Source of the DNA: Leifsonia aquatica H1aii
GTDB lineage: Bacteria > Actinomycetota > Actinomycetes > Actinomycetales > Microbacteriaceae
Length of the DNA: 64,000 bases
Direction: 5' to 3'
NCBI RefSeq assembly: GCF_000633535.1
Contig: NZ_AYMR01000021.1
Span: forward strand, 1-64,000
Numbering within the stretch: position 1 is the first letter of the stretch; every line of letters begins with the position of its first letter. The translations under genes were made by a program, and so were the position numbers. Below are positions 17,828 to 25,771 of the stretch, piece after piece. The notes below the pieces were generated by a model. The model did no database searches, had not been told where the DNA came from, and saw only the letters and a list, made by a program, of their open reading frames with translations.

Positions 17828-19024
17828 TCAGCCCGCGGCCGACACCGCCTGCAGGGACTGGCGGGCGATCTCCAGCTCCTCGTTCGTCGGCACCACGAGC
17901 ACGGTCACCGCCGAGTCGTCCGTGGAGATGACGCGCGCCTCGCTCGACGCCGCGGCGTTCCGTACCGGGTCGAGCCGGATGCCGAGCACCTCCAGCCCGG
18001 CCAGTGCCTCCGCGCGCAACGGGACGTCGTTCTCGCCGACGCCCGCCGTGAAGGTGAGCACATCGAGACCGCCGAGAAGCGCCGTGTAGGCGCCGATGTA
18101 GTGCTTCAGCCGGTGCACCACCGTGTCGATCGCCAGTCGTGCCGCCGGATCGCCGCCGTCCGCCGCGTGACGGACGTCGCGCATGTCGCCGCGACCGGTG
18201 AGACCCAGCAGGCCGCTGCGCCGGTTGAGCAGCTCGTCGAGCCCGTCGGTGTCGAGCTGGGCACGTCGGGCCAGGTGGAGCAGGACCGCCGGGTCCAGGT
18301 CGCCGGACCGGGTGCCCATCACGAGCCCCTCCAGAGGAGTCATGCCCATCGACGTCTCCACCGACCGCCCCCCGTCGACGGCGCAGGCCGAGGCTCCGTT
18401 CCCGAGGTGCAGCACGATCTGCTTCAACTCGGCCGACGGCCTGCCCACGAACGCGGCGACGGTCTCCGAGACGTACTTGTGCGACGTCCCGTGGAAGCCG
18501 TAGCGGCGCACGCGGTGCTTCTCGGCCAGCTCGGCGTCGATCGCGTACGTGTAGGCGGCGGGTCGCAGCGTCTGGTGGAACGCGGTGTCGAACACCGCCA
18601 CGTGCGGAACGTCCGGGAATGCCGTCTCGGCGGCACGGATGCCCTGCAGATTGGCGGGGTTGTGCAGCGGAGCGAGGTCGGCGAGGTCCTCGATGTTGAT
18701 CTCGACGAGCGGGGTGACGATCGTCGGCTCGAAGAAGCGCTTGCCGCCGTGCACCACGCGGTGGCCGACGGCGACGAGCGGGTTCTCGTCGAGGCTCGGC
18801 CCCTCGCTCGCGAAGAGCTCCAGCATCGCGCGGAACCCCGCGGTGTGGTCCGGGATGGCCAGCGACCGCTCGACGGTGCCGGCCGGTCCGCGGTGGCGGA
18901 TGTGGCCGGGCTCCTCGCCGATCCGCTCGACCAGCCCGCTCGCCAGCGCCTCCTCGGTGTCCGCGTCGATCAGCTGGTACTTGAGCGACGAGGACCCACT
19001 GTTGACGACCAGCACGGCGCTCAT
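17828..19024 (-). CDS. ackA: Acetate kinase
   Basis: A 398-residue cytosolic kinase interconverting acetyl phosphate plus ADP with acetate plus ATP. The N-terminal VLVVNSGSSSLKYQL, the family signatures VGHRVVHGGKRF and MGMTPLEGLVMGTRSGDLDP, VFDTAFHQT, YGFHGTSHKYV and TAGVGEN are all intact. Length is typical. Its ATG overlaps the pta stop codon, so the two enzymes of the acetate overflow/assimilation pathway are coupled. Two lipoprotein genes follow directly. Confidence 0.97.
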   Translation of the reverse strand: MSAVLVVNSGSSSLKYQLIDADTEEALASGLVERIGEEPGHIRHRGPAGTVERSLAIPDHTAGFRAMLELFASEGPSLDENPLVAVGHRVVHGGKRFFEPTIVTPLVEINIEDLADLAPLHNPANLQGIRAAETAFPDVPHVAVFDTAFHQTLRPAAYTYAIDAELAEKHRVRRYGFHGTSHKYVSETVAAFVGRPSAELKQIVLHLGNGASACAVDGGRSVETSMGMTPLEGLVMGTRSGDLDPAVLLHLARRAQLDTDGLDELLNRRSGLLGLTGRGDMRDVRHAADGGDPAARLAIDTVVHRLKHYIGAYTALLGGLDVLTFTAGVGENDVPLRAEALAGLEVLGIRLDPVRNAAASSEARVISTDDSAVTVLVVPTNEELEIARQSLQAVSAAG

Positions 19025-21144
19025 GCGAGGGCCGCCTGGATCGCGGTGATGGCGACGGTGTTGACGATGTCGTCGACGGTGGCGCCGCGGGACAGGTCGT
19101 TGATCGGCTTCCGCAGCCCCTGCAGCACCGGCCCGATCGCGACCGCGCCGGCACTGCGCTGCACCGCCTTGTAGGTGTTGTTGCCCGTGTTCAGGTCGGG
19201 GAAGACGAAGACCGTCGCGCGGCCGGCCACATCCGAGCCGGGCATCTTCGCGGCGCCCACGGCGGCGTCCGCCGCGGCGTCGTACTGGATCGGCCCGGCC
19301 ACCGCCAGCTGCGGCGCCCGCTCCCGCACCAGCGCGGTCGCCGCGCGGACCTTGTCCACATCGGCCCCCGCCCCGGAATCCCCGGTCGAGTACGACAGCA
19401 TCGCCACACGCGGCTCGATGCCGAACTGGTCCGCCGTCCGCGCCGACGACACCGCGATGTCGGCCAGCTGCTCGGCGGTCGGGTCCGGGATGACCGCGCA
19501 GTCGCCGTAGACCAGCACCCGGTCGGCGAGCGCCATCAGGAAGACGCTGGAGACGACCGAGACGCCCGGGGTGGTCTTGATGATCTCGAACGCCGGACGG
19601 ATGGTGTGCGCCGTGGTGTGCGCGGCTCCGGAGACCATCCCGTCGGCGAGGCCGAGGTGGACCATCATGGTGCCGAAGTACGACGGGTCGGTGACGGTGT
19701 CGGAGGCCTGGTCGACCGTGATGCCCTTGTGCGCGCGCAGCTGGGCGTACTCGGTCGCGAAGCGGAACCGGAGCACGTCGTCGAACGGGCTGACCACCTC
19801 GGCCGCGGAGAGGTCGAGGCCCAGCTCGATCGCCCGCGAGCGGACTTCGAACGGCTCCCCCAGGATGGTGAGACGGGCCACCCCCCGCGAGAGCAGGGTC
19901 GCCGCGGCGCGCAGGATACGGTCGTCGTCGCCCTCCGGGAGCACGATGTGCTTGTCCGCCGACCGGGCCCGGGCGATCAGGTCGTACTCGAACATGAGCG
20001 GAGTGACGACATCGTGACGCGTCACATCCAGACGGCCCAGCAGGGCGCTCGCGTCGACGTGCCGCTCGAAGAGGGCGAGCGCGGTGTCGTACTTGCGCGG
20101 GGAGTCGGCGGCGAGCCGTCCGCGCGCGTGCGTGATCCGGACGACGGTGTCGTAGGTGTCGAGCCCGGTGCGGACGATCGGCAGCGGCGAGCGCAGACCG
20201 GCGAGGAGCCGCTCGATCGGCTCCGGCAGGTCGAAGCCGCCGTTGAGCACGATGCCGGCGATCGAGGGGAAGGTCCCGGAGGCGTTCGCCATCAGCACGG
20301 CGAGCAGCACCTCGGTGCGGTCGCCGGGCACGACGACGACCGCGCCCTCCACCAGCCGCGGGAGCACGTTGTCCATCGACATCCCGGCGACGACGACGTC
20401 GAGCGCCTCCCGGCCGAGGAGGGTCTCGTCGCCCGCGATGAGCGATGCGCCGGTCGCCTCGACGATCGATCGGATGCTCGGCGCGACGAGGAACTCGTCC
20501 TCGGGGATCGCCCAGACCGGCGGGCGGTCGCCCCCGCGCTCCACCGGGGCCACCTCCGCGACCGCCTCCACGATGTCGTCCAGGCGGTCGGCGTCGGCGC
20601 GGTTGGTGATGACGGCGAGCACGCTCACGTGCTCGGCGCGCAACTCGGTGAAGGCCAGTTCGGCGAGGTGCTGCACGTCCTCCGGGGACCGCGGGTCGGC
20701 CTGGCCGAGCCGTTCCCCGAACCCCTGGCCGACGCGGCCGCCCAGCACCAGCAGCACGGGTGCGCCGAGGTTGGCCGCGATGCGGGCGTTGTAGCCCAGC
20801 TCGGTGGGGCTGCCGACGTCGGTGTAGTCGGACCCCAGGATCACGACGGCGTCGAAGCGTGCCTCCACCGCGCGGAACCGGTGCACGATCTCGGCGAGCG
20901 CGGCCTCGGCGTCGACGTGGACGTCCTCGTAGGTGACGCCGATGGCGTCCTCGTACGAGAGCTCGGTCGTCACGCGCTCGAGCAGCAGCTCCAGGACGTA
21001 GTCGCGCTCGACGGTCGAGCGTGCGATCGGGCGGAACACCCCGACCCGGCCCACGGAGTGCCGCAGCGATTCGAGGACGCCCAGGGCGATGGTCGACTTG
21101 CCGGTGTGCCCCTCGGCGGAGGTGATGTAGATGGAGCGGACCAC
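19021..21144 (-). CDS. pta: Phosphate acetyltransferase (long form with regulatory N-terminus)
   Basis: A 707-residue enzyme that interconverts acetyl-CoA and acetyl phosphate. It is the long form. Residues 1-200 are a BioD-like P-loop domain (SAEGHTGKSTIALG), about 215-330 form a DRTGG domain, and 385-700 are the PTA_PTB catalytic domain (IVLPEGDDDRILRAA, FPDLNTGNNTYKAVQRSAGA, GPVLQGLRKPINDLSRG). The N-terminal domains are allosteric in other bacteria. It starts at GTG 21144, three bases after the stop of the DUF1254 gene, so it belongs to that transcript. Confidence 0.96.
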   Translation of the reverse strand: MVRSIYITSAEGHTGKSTIALGVLESLRHSVGRVGVFRPIARSTVERDYVLELLLERVTTELSYEDAIGVTYEDVHVDAEAALAEIVHRFRAVEARFDAVVILGSDYTDVGSPTELGYNARIAANLGAPVLLVLGGRVGQGFGERLGQADPRSPEDVQHLAELAFTELRAEHVSVLAVITNRADADRLDDIVEAVAEVAPVERGGDRPPVWAIPEDEFLVAPSIRSIVEATGASLIAGDETLLGREALDVVVAGMSMDNVLPRLVEGAVVVVPGDRTEVLLAVLMANASGTFPSIAGIVLNGGFDLPEPIERLLAGLRSPLPIVRTGLDTYDTVVRITHARGRLAADSPRKYDTALALFERHVDASALLGRLDVTRHDVVTPLMFEYDLIARARSADKHIVLPEGDDDRILRAAATLLSRGVARLTILGEPFEVRSRAIELGLDLSAAEVVSPFDDVLRFRFATEYAQLRAHKGITVDQASDTVTDPSYFGTMMVHLGLADGMVSGAAHTTAHTIRPAFEIIKTTPGVSVVSSVFLMALADRVLVYGDCAVIPDPTAEQLADIAVSSARTADQFGIEPRVAMLSYSTGDSGAGADVDKVRAATALVRERAPQLAVAGPIQYDAAADAAVGAAKMPGSDVAGRATVFVFPDLNTGNNTYKAVQRSAGAVAIGPVLQGLRKPINDLSRGATVDDIVNTVAITAIQAALA

Positions 21145-21147
21145 GTC

Positions 21148-22500
21148 TCAGCCGATCCGCTCGATGGCCGGCAGGCGGTACTCGCCCGAGAGCACGGCAT
21201 CGGCCGGCATGTACATGCGCATCAGCGGGCGGAACTCCCCCGCCGGCGTGGGCAGCCAGTTGGCCGCGGCCGTCGGATCGGTCGGTCGGGTGGTGCTCAT
21301 CGTGATCGTCAGTCCTCCGTCGTCGTCGTACACGATCCCCTCCGTCCGATCGCCCACGGAGTAGCGGTCCGCCGCGTTCGCGACGAGGAAGTACCCCGGG
21401 AGGTCGTACATGGTGAGGGACCAGAAGGCGCCGACCGACGGGGTCGGAGCGAGACGCAGCCGGTACACGTGCTCACCGCTGAGCGGTGCGCCGTCGGCGT
21501 CTTCGTAGGTGGCGGAGTAGGCGGCCTCGTAACCGTGGTTGCCCCACAGGCCGCCGAGGGCGGCGCCGGCGCGCAGCGCGTACCGGGTGGCGGGTTCCAC
21601 GAGCTTCCAGCCCGGGGCGTCGATCGTGCCCGGGCCGAAGAAGTCGAGGTTGTAGTCGAAGGCGTGGAGGTTGACCTGCCAGTGCTCGACGAGCGGCGAC
21701 CCGGTGCGCAGCGACGCCTCGAGCGCCTGCTTGCCGACGGCGTAGCCCTCCTCCAGCGCCGCACGCAGCGTCTCGGGGAGCTCGGAGACCGGGACGTCGC
21801 CGGTGAGTCCGAGCGCCGCATACGAGGCCAGGGCGGGCAGGTCGCGCTCGGCGGGAGGGAACGCCTGCGACCACACCCGCATGCGCTCGAAGAAGGTCAG
21901 CGCCTCCCCGCCGGACGCCGCGACGGGGGGAACGCCCTGCGGCGGGACCAGGGAGCGGAGCACCGGAGTGAGGGTCAGGCCGTCCTGCAGGGCGGCCACC
22001 GCGGGGAGGTCGTGCTCGCCGTCGACGGCCCAGCGCCCGACGATCGTCGCCACGCGTGTCGGGAACGGGATGCGGACCGGTCCCCCGCCGGCGTCGGACG
22101 GGTCCACGTCGGCCGACGCCGCGTCGCCGCCGGGCGGAACGAGCAGGAAGTCGCCCGCCCGGTTCCCGGTGGCCCGGGTGCCCACGTAGGCGAAGTTGTT
22201 CGTCCAGGCGTCCACGAACTGCAGCACGTAGTAGCGGTCCCCGGCGTCGGGGACGCTCAGCAGCACCGGGCCGACGCTCAGGTCGACCTGGGCGATGGAG
22301 TACACGGTGTCGTTGTTGATCGACACGAACCGCTCCTGCGGTCCGGCCAGGCTCCTGGCGTGGCCGAACACGTTGTACGGCGTCGGCGGGACGGCGCCGA
22401 TCCCGGCGTGGACGAAACGCTCGACCTGCTCCAGATCGAAGACCAGGGGGAACCCGACGACGAACGCCTCGGAGGCCGTTACGGCCGTGTGCTCGGTCAC
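21148..22500 (-). CDS. DUF1254/DUF1214 domain protein
   Basis: A 450-residue protein. The N-terminal DUF1254 region includes PYNVFGHARSLAGP, FVSINNDTVYSIAQVDLS and YYVLQFVDAWTNNFAYVGTR. The C-terminal DUF1214 region includes NLDFFG, ATYEDADGAPLSGEHVYRL and GAFWSLTMYDLPGYF. Members occur across bacteria and some lie near lipid or acetate metabolism genes, but no enzymatic activity is agreed. No signal peptide is present. The start chosen is GTG 22500 (VTEHTAVTASEAFVVGFPLVF), preceded by AGGGG; an in-frame ATG at 22533 would include operator DNA. It is the first gene of the operon containing pta and ackA. Confidence 0.75.
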   Translation of the reverse strand: MTEHTAVTASEAFVVGFPLVFDLEQVERFVHAGIGAVPPTPYNVFGHARSLAGPQERFVSINNDTVYSIAQVDLSVGPVLLSVPDAGDRYYVLQFVDAWTNNFAYVGTRATGNRAGDFLLVPPGGDAASADVDPSDAGGGPVRIPFPTRVATIVGRWAVDGEHDLPAVAALQDGLTLTPVLRSLVPPQGVPPVAASGGEALTFFERMRVWSQAFPPAERDLPALASYAALGLTGDVPVSELPETLRAALEEGYAVGKQALEASLRTGSPLVEHWQVNLHAFDYNLDFFGPGTIDAPGWKLVEPATRYALRAGAALGGLWGNHGYEAAYSATYEDADGAPLSGEHVYRLRLAPTPSVGAFWSLTMYDLPGYFLVANAADRYSVGDRTEGIVYDDDGGLTITMSTTRPTDPTAAANWLPTPAGEFRPLMRMYMPADAVLSGEYRLPAIERIG

Positions 22501-22532
22501 TCCACCACCCCTGCTCGTCGGGAAGATGTTCA

Positions 22533-22549
22533 TTCTACAGCCTGTAGAA
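22533..22549. promoter_or_regulatory. Palindromic operator upstream of the DUF1254-pta-ackA operon
   Basis: A perfect inverted repeat TTCTACAG-C-CTGTAGAA, 33 bp before the GTG start and about 60 bp after the ffs terminator. Its size and shape fit a TetR- or MarR-type dimer. No regulator gene is adjacent, so the ligand is unknown. Confidence 0.6.
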
Positions 22550-22609
22550 ATGATGCGATGCTGCCGCAACTCTACGCGGCGGGCGTGCGAAGAGCCCGAG
22601 AACAGAAAA

Positions 22610-22697
22610 GACCCCCCACGCACCCGCCAGAGCCCGGTTACCCTTGCTGCGTTTCCGCCCTGGGGGAGTTGGCCTGGATGGCGCCACGTGGGGAGCC
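22610..22697 (-). ncRNA. ffs: Signal recognition particle RNA (small, 4.5S type)
   Basis: Read on the minus strand, the RNA has terminal arms CCCCACG and CGTGGGG (plus-strand 22687-22693 and 22614-22620) and the conserved SRP hairpin loop in GGGCGGAAACGCAGCAAGGG (complement of about 22641-22660). A G-rich stem followed by TCTTTTCT (22610-22603) is an intrinsic terminator. TAGACT near 22710 is a likely -10. The RNA binds Ffh to target membrane proteins. Exact ends are estimated. Confidence 0.85.
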
Positions 22698-22800
22698 GGG
22701 AACAAGTCTAGCGGCTCCCGCCGGGAGCGATGTGCACGGAGCGCCCTCCGGCGTCCGGTAAGATACTGTGAGCCGTCGCCCACAAGGCGATGGCATCCCA

Positions 22801-22888
22801 GGAGAATTCGCCTAGTGGCCTATGGCGCACGCTTGGAAAGCGTGTTGGGTTAACGCCCTCGGGGGTTCGAATCCCCCATTCTCCGCCA
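22801..22888 (+). tRNA. tRNA-Ser (anticodon GGA), CCA encoded
   Basis: The acceptor arms GGAGAAT (22801-22807) and ATTCTCC (22878-22884) pair perfectly, followed by discriminator G and CCA. The anticodon stem ACGCT/AGCGT holds the loop with GGA. The long variable arm and the TGG...GGTTCGAATCCC T arm fit a class II serine tRNA. TAAGAT at 22759-22764 is a likely -10. Confidence 0.97.
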
Positions 22889-22915
22889 GTAGTCCCCCCT
22901 CTCGCGCTCGGCGCG

Positions 22916-22970
22916 CATTCGTACCGAATGTCGCCTCCGCGGCCGCCTGACCCTGCATTCGGCACGAATG
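22916..22970. repeat. 55-bp hairpin with CATTCG-N3-CGAATG arms
   Basis: Arms 22916-22930 and 22956-22970 pair with a single mismatch, and each is the palindrome CATTCG-N3-CGAATG. The element is the same overall length as that at 9283-9337. It follows tRNA-Ser by 28 bp and may terminate it. Confidence 0.7.
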
Positions 22971-23002
22971 CGGGCGCCCGGGGGCCGGGGTAGGGTCGGG
23001 GG

Positions 23003-23509
23003 ATGTTGCAGAATCGCGAGGTCGGCGGGGCGACCATGGGGGCCGGGCAGGGCGCTGCCGAGACGGGACGCGGCGGCACCACGGCGGCGATCCTCTACGG
23101 ACCGTGGGGATATGTGAACGTCGCGGCGGCGGTCGTCCTGTTCGCCGCCTTCCTCCTGCTCGTCTCCACAGGTCCCGACGATCCGCCCGACGGGCGATGG
23201 GCCTGGACGCCGCTCCTGATGGTCGTCTCGCTCTCGGCCCTCGGCGCACTCACCCGCCGATACGGAGCGGAGAGCATCCGGCGGTACGCGCGCGGCCCAC
23301 GCGATATGCGCATCCGCACCCAGCAGATCGCACCGTTCGTGGTGGTGGGGGTGCTCGTGATCGGCCTGATCGGATACGCCACCGGACTGGACGGCCTCCC
23401 GGGCGTGACGATCGCCCTGGCGATCGGGGCGACCGCCGGCCTGGCGCCGATCTTCCTCCAGAAACCTCCTGCATCCACCGACCGCACAGAGTACGACGCC
23501 GTCCGCTGA
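23003..23509 (+). CDS. Small integral membrane protein of unknown function
   Basis: A protein of up to 168 residues. The start is uncertain: ATG 23003 (MLQNREVGGATMG...) or ATG 23036 (MGAGQGAAETGRGG...), the latter after a GGCGGGGCGACC stretch. Four hydrophobic segments are seen, in two pairs (YVNVAAAVVLFAAFLLLV, WTPLLMVVSLSALGAL, then FVVVGVLVIGLIGYAT and VTIALAIGATAGLAPIFL), with a basic loop RRYGAESIRRYARGPRD between the pairs. No family is recognised. It is convergent with the arabinanase gene, separated by a shared hairpin. Confidence 0.65.
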   Translation: MLQNREVGGATMGAGQGAAETGRGGTTAAILYGPWGYVNVAAAVVLFAAFLLLVSTGPDDPPDGRWAWTPLLMVVSLSALGALTRRYGAESIRRYARGPRDMRIRTQQIAPFVVVGVLVIGLIGYATGLDGLPGVTIALAIGATAGLAPIFLQKPPASTDRTEYDAVR

Positions 23510-23521
23510 AGAACCGGTCGT

Positions 23522-23564
23522 GACGACGGGGCGGCAGCGGCCCGATCGCCGTCGCCCCGTCGTC
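23522..23564. terminator. Bidirectional hairpin between convergent genes
   Basis: GACGACGGGGCG (23522-23533) and CGCCCCGTCGTC (23553-23564) form a perfect 12-bp stem placed between two converging stop codons (23509 and 23571). It suits a two-way terminator, although neither side has a U tract. Confidence 0.6.
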
Positions 23565-23570
23565 GGCCTG

Positions 23571-25688
23571 CTACTGGATGCCCTCGCGGACCAGTCGCCA
23601 CTGCTGAGTCGACGTGCCGTCCGCCGTGCGCTGCTGCGCGTAGGCACCGTCGGCCGTGGATGCCCCCGCGATCTCCAGCGGCTTGCCGGAGTTGGCGTTG
23701 GTCAGCGTCCAGTAGCCTCCCGAGACCGTCGGAGACCACACCTGGGTGGCGTTCCCCGTCGGGCCCCACTGCGCGGCGCGCACGCCGTCTGCGGTCTGCG
23801 CTCCGGGGATCTCGAGCAGCTTGCCGCTGTTGACGTTGAACAGCTGGAGGCCCGTGGAGACCGAGTGGACGTTCCAGACCTGGCAGGCGTTGGCCGTGTC
23901 GCCCCACTGCCCGGCGCCCGCGCCGTCCGTGGTAAGCGCCGAGGCGATCTCCAGGTACTTGCCGCTGTTGCGGTTGATGACGCGGAACTGCGGGTCGAGC
24001 GCGGTCCCCGGCTGGTAGAGCTGGATGGCGTCGAGCTCCGCGTACGAGGTGCCCTTGGTGAAGGCGATGGTGTTCGTGCCGGCGTTCAGACTCACTGTCT
24101 TCTGCGCCCAGCCGTAGCGGCCCCAGTTGACCGTGGCGGGGTAGCTGATGGTCGAGGCGGTGCCGCCGTTCACGCTCACGTTGTGCGTGGAGGCGGCGCC
24201 GGTCCCGTTGTCGTAGCGCACGTTGACGACATACGAGCCTGCGGCGGGGACTCGAACGGTGAAGGTGACGCCGCTGGTGGCGTTGTTGATGTTGCCGACC
24301 TTGCTCCCGTTCGAGGCGTCTGGATCGCTCACCAGCGACGTGTCCGACGTGCGCACGGCCTTCTCGGCCTCGTACTGCTGCGCGTCGAGCGGGATGGAAC
24401 CCACGCGGATGTCGTTGTACGTGGTCGTGAGGTTCTCCACGTTCGCCGCCTGATACAGGGTGCGGCCGTCGACCGAGTAGTCGATGCTCTGCGCGAATCC
24501 GCTGAAGGTTCCGCCCTCGGCGTCCGGACCGTCGAAGGTGACCGCCATCGGCAGCCGCTCCCACGGACCCTCCCCCAGGTTGTAGTTCACGTAGAAGTTC
24601 TGACCGCCGTCGATCGTCCCTGTCGCGTCCAGCGACCATTTGGCCGCGACGACCACCATCCCCTTGGGGCCGCCGCTCGGCACCCACTTCACGTACGGCG
24701 ACGAGCCGACGCCCCGGCCGTTCGCCAGCGTGATCGGGGTGCCGATGCTGTTCGTCGGCGACCAGTTGAGGCCGTCCGGCGAGGTCTTGACGTAGACGGG
24801 GGCGGTGTTCTTCGTCTGCGAAGGGCGGTTGACGACCTCGAAGGTCGCGAGATAGCGCCCGTCCGGGAGCTTGGTGACCGTGATCATCCCCGGCCGGTCG
24901 GACTGGTTCGTCGGCGCGGACACGTTCACGAGCGACCCCCAGGTCTGCCCTCCGTCGGTCGAGCGGCGGTAGGAGACCGCCTGGAGCACACCGTTGGCCT
25001 TCTGCCGCTCGTCCGAGAAGTACGCGGCCAGGCCGCCCTGCCCGTCGATCGCGAGCGACGGCTCCCAGACCGTGGTCGTGGTGGAGGTCGGAGTGGGGTC
25101 GTAGACCGCAGGTCCTCCCGAGTCGATGGTGCTGAGGTACGACCAGTTGGATCCCTGGTCGGTGCTCTTGTAGACCACCAGGCGGCTGCTGGAGCGGTCC
25201 TCCGGCATGATCATGCCGGCGAGCAGTATGGTGCCGGCGGCGAGCGTTCCGGTCGTCTGCGGCACCTCGAAGAGGAAGGGCTGCGCCGTACGGGTCAGCG
25301 TCGGGAAGGTGGTGCTGGGGACGACGTCGGTGACGTGGGTCCAGGTGGTGCCGTCGTTGGTGCTGCGATAGATCGGGTAGACCTGCTTGCCGTTGACGAG
25401 GACGAGCTGGTCGTAGGTCACCAGCTGGGTTCCGTTCGCCGAACCGCTGGCCTTCAGCACGATGTTCTTCGCGTACGTCGTCCCCGCGGCGCGCCCGCCT
25501 TCGGGGTTGAAGGACGTGCCGGCCGCCGGCGCGTAGACCAGCGAGCCGTTGCCCGTCGTCACCGCCTGGGCCGGCGCCACCACGAGCGTGCCGGCGACGA
25601 GGGCCGCTGCCGCCGATGCGATCACGGCGGCGCGTCGGAAGCGGTGCCGGCGGGGAGCCGGACCCGATGTGGTGCGAGATGGAAGCAT
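23571..25688 (-). CDS. Secreted GH93-like exo-arabinanase with CBM35-like and ricin-type modules
   Basis: A 705-residue exported glycosidase. A basic N-terminus and signal peptide end at APAQA-VT (about residue 42). Residues 50-430 form a sialidase-like beta propeller with BNR/Asp-box motifs at 97-106 (YRSTNDGTTW), 173-182 (YKSTDQGSNW) and 230-240 (YRRSTDGGQTW). Residues 437-560 begin QQYEAEKA and resemble a CBM35/CBM6 module. Residues 565-705 form a ricin B-type (CBM13) lectin with QVW and QQW repeats. GH93 exo-1,5-alpha-L-arabinanases have this fold, and the GH51 gene next door supports that activity over sialidase. It is last in the cluster, after a strong hairpin. Confidence 0.75.
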   Translation of the reverse strand: MLPSRTTSGPAPRRHRFRRAAVIASAAAALVAGTLVVAPAQAVTTGNGSLVYAPAAGTSFNPEGGRAAGTTYAKNIVLKASGSANGTQLVTYDQLVLVNGKQVYPIYRSTNDGTTWTHVTDVVPSTTFPTLTRTAQPFLFEVPQTTGTLAAGTILLAGMIMPEDRSSSRLVVYKSTDQGSNWSYLSTIDSGGPAVYDPTPTSTTTTVWEPSLAIDGQGGLAAYFSDERQKANGVLQAVSYRRSTDGGQTWGSLVNVSAPTNQSDRPGMITVTKLPDGRYLATFEVVNRPSQTKNTAPVYVKTSPDGLNWSPTNSIGTPITLANGRGVGSSPYVKWVPSGGPKGMVVVAAKWSLDATGTIDGGQNFYVNYNLGEGPWERLPMAVTFDGPDAEGGTFSGFAQSIDYSVDGRTLYQAANVENLTTTYNDIRVGSIPLDAQQYEAEKAVRTSDTSLVSDPDASNGSKVGNINNATSGVTFTVRVPAAGSYVVNVRYDNGTGAASTHNVSVNGGTASTISYPATVNWGRYGWAQKTVSLNAGTNTIAFTKGTSYAELDAIQLYQPGTALDPQFRVINRNSGKYLEIASALTTDGAGAGQWGDTANACQVWNVHSVSTGLQLFNVNSGKLLEIPGAQTADGVRAAQWGPTGNATQVWSPTVSGGYWTLTNANSGKPLEIAGASTADGAYAQQRTADGTSTQQWRLVREGIQ

Positions 25689-25710
25689 CGTCGTTTCCTT
25701 TCACTTGCCG

Positions 25711-25736
25711 AGCCCGGCCGCGGGTGCGGCCGGGCT
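25711..25736 (-). other. Hairpin between the GH51 and GH93 genes
   Basis: AGCCCGGCCGC (25711-25721) and GCGGCCGGGCT (25726-25736) form a perfect 11-bp stem with a 4-base loop, placed after the GH51 stop and before the GH93 start. It could be a partial terminator or an mRNA-processing site giving separate levels of the secreted enzyme. Confidence 0.6.
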
Positions 25737-25771
25737 GTCACGGCGTCGGGCGCGCCGTCACGATGGGTTCC

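Noticed and set aside
23571-25688. Sialidase annotation for the BNR-repeat protein
   Set aside because: BNR repeats are shared by several propeller enzymes; the neighbours (GH51, arabinan-type importer) and module order favour GH93. Not fully excluded without a profile search.
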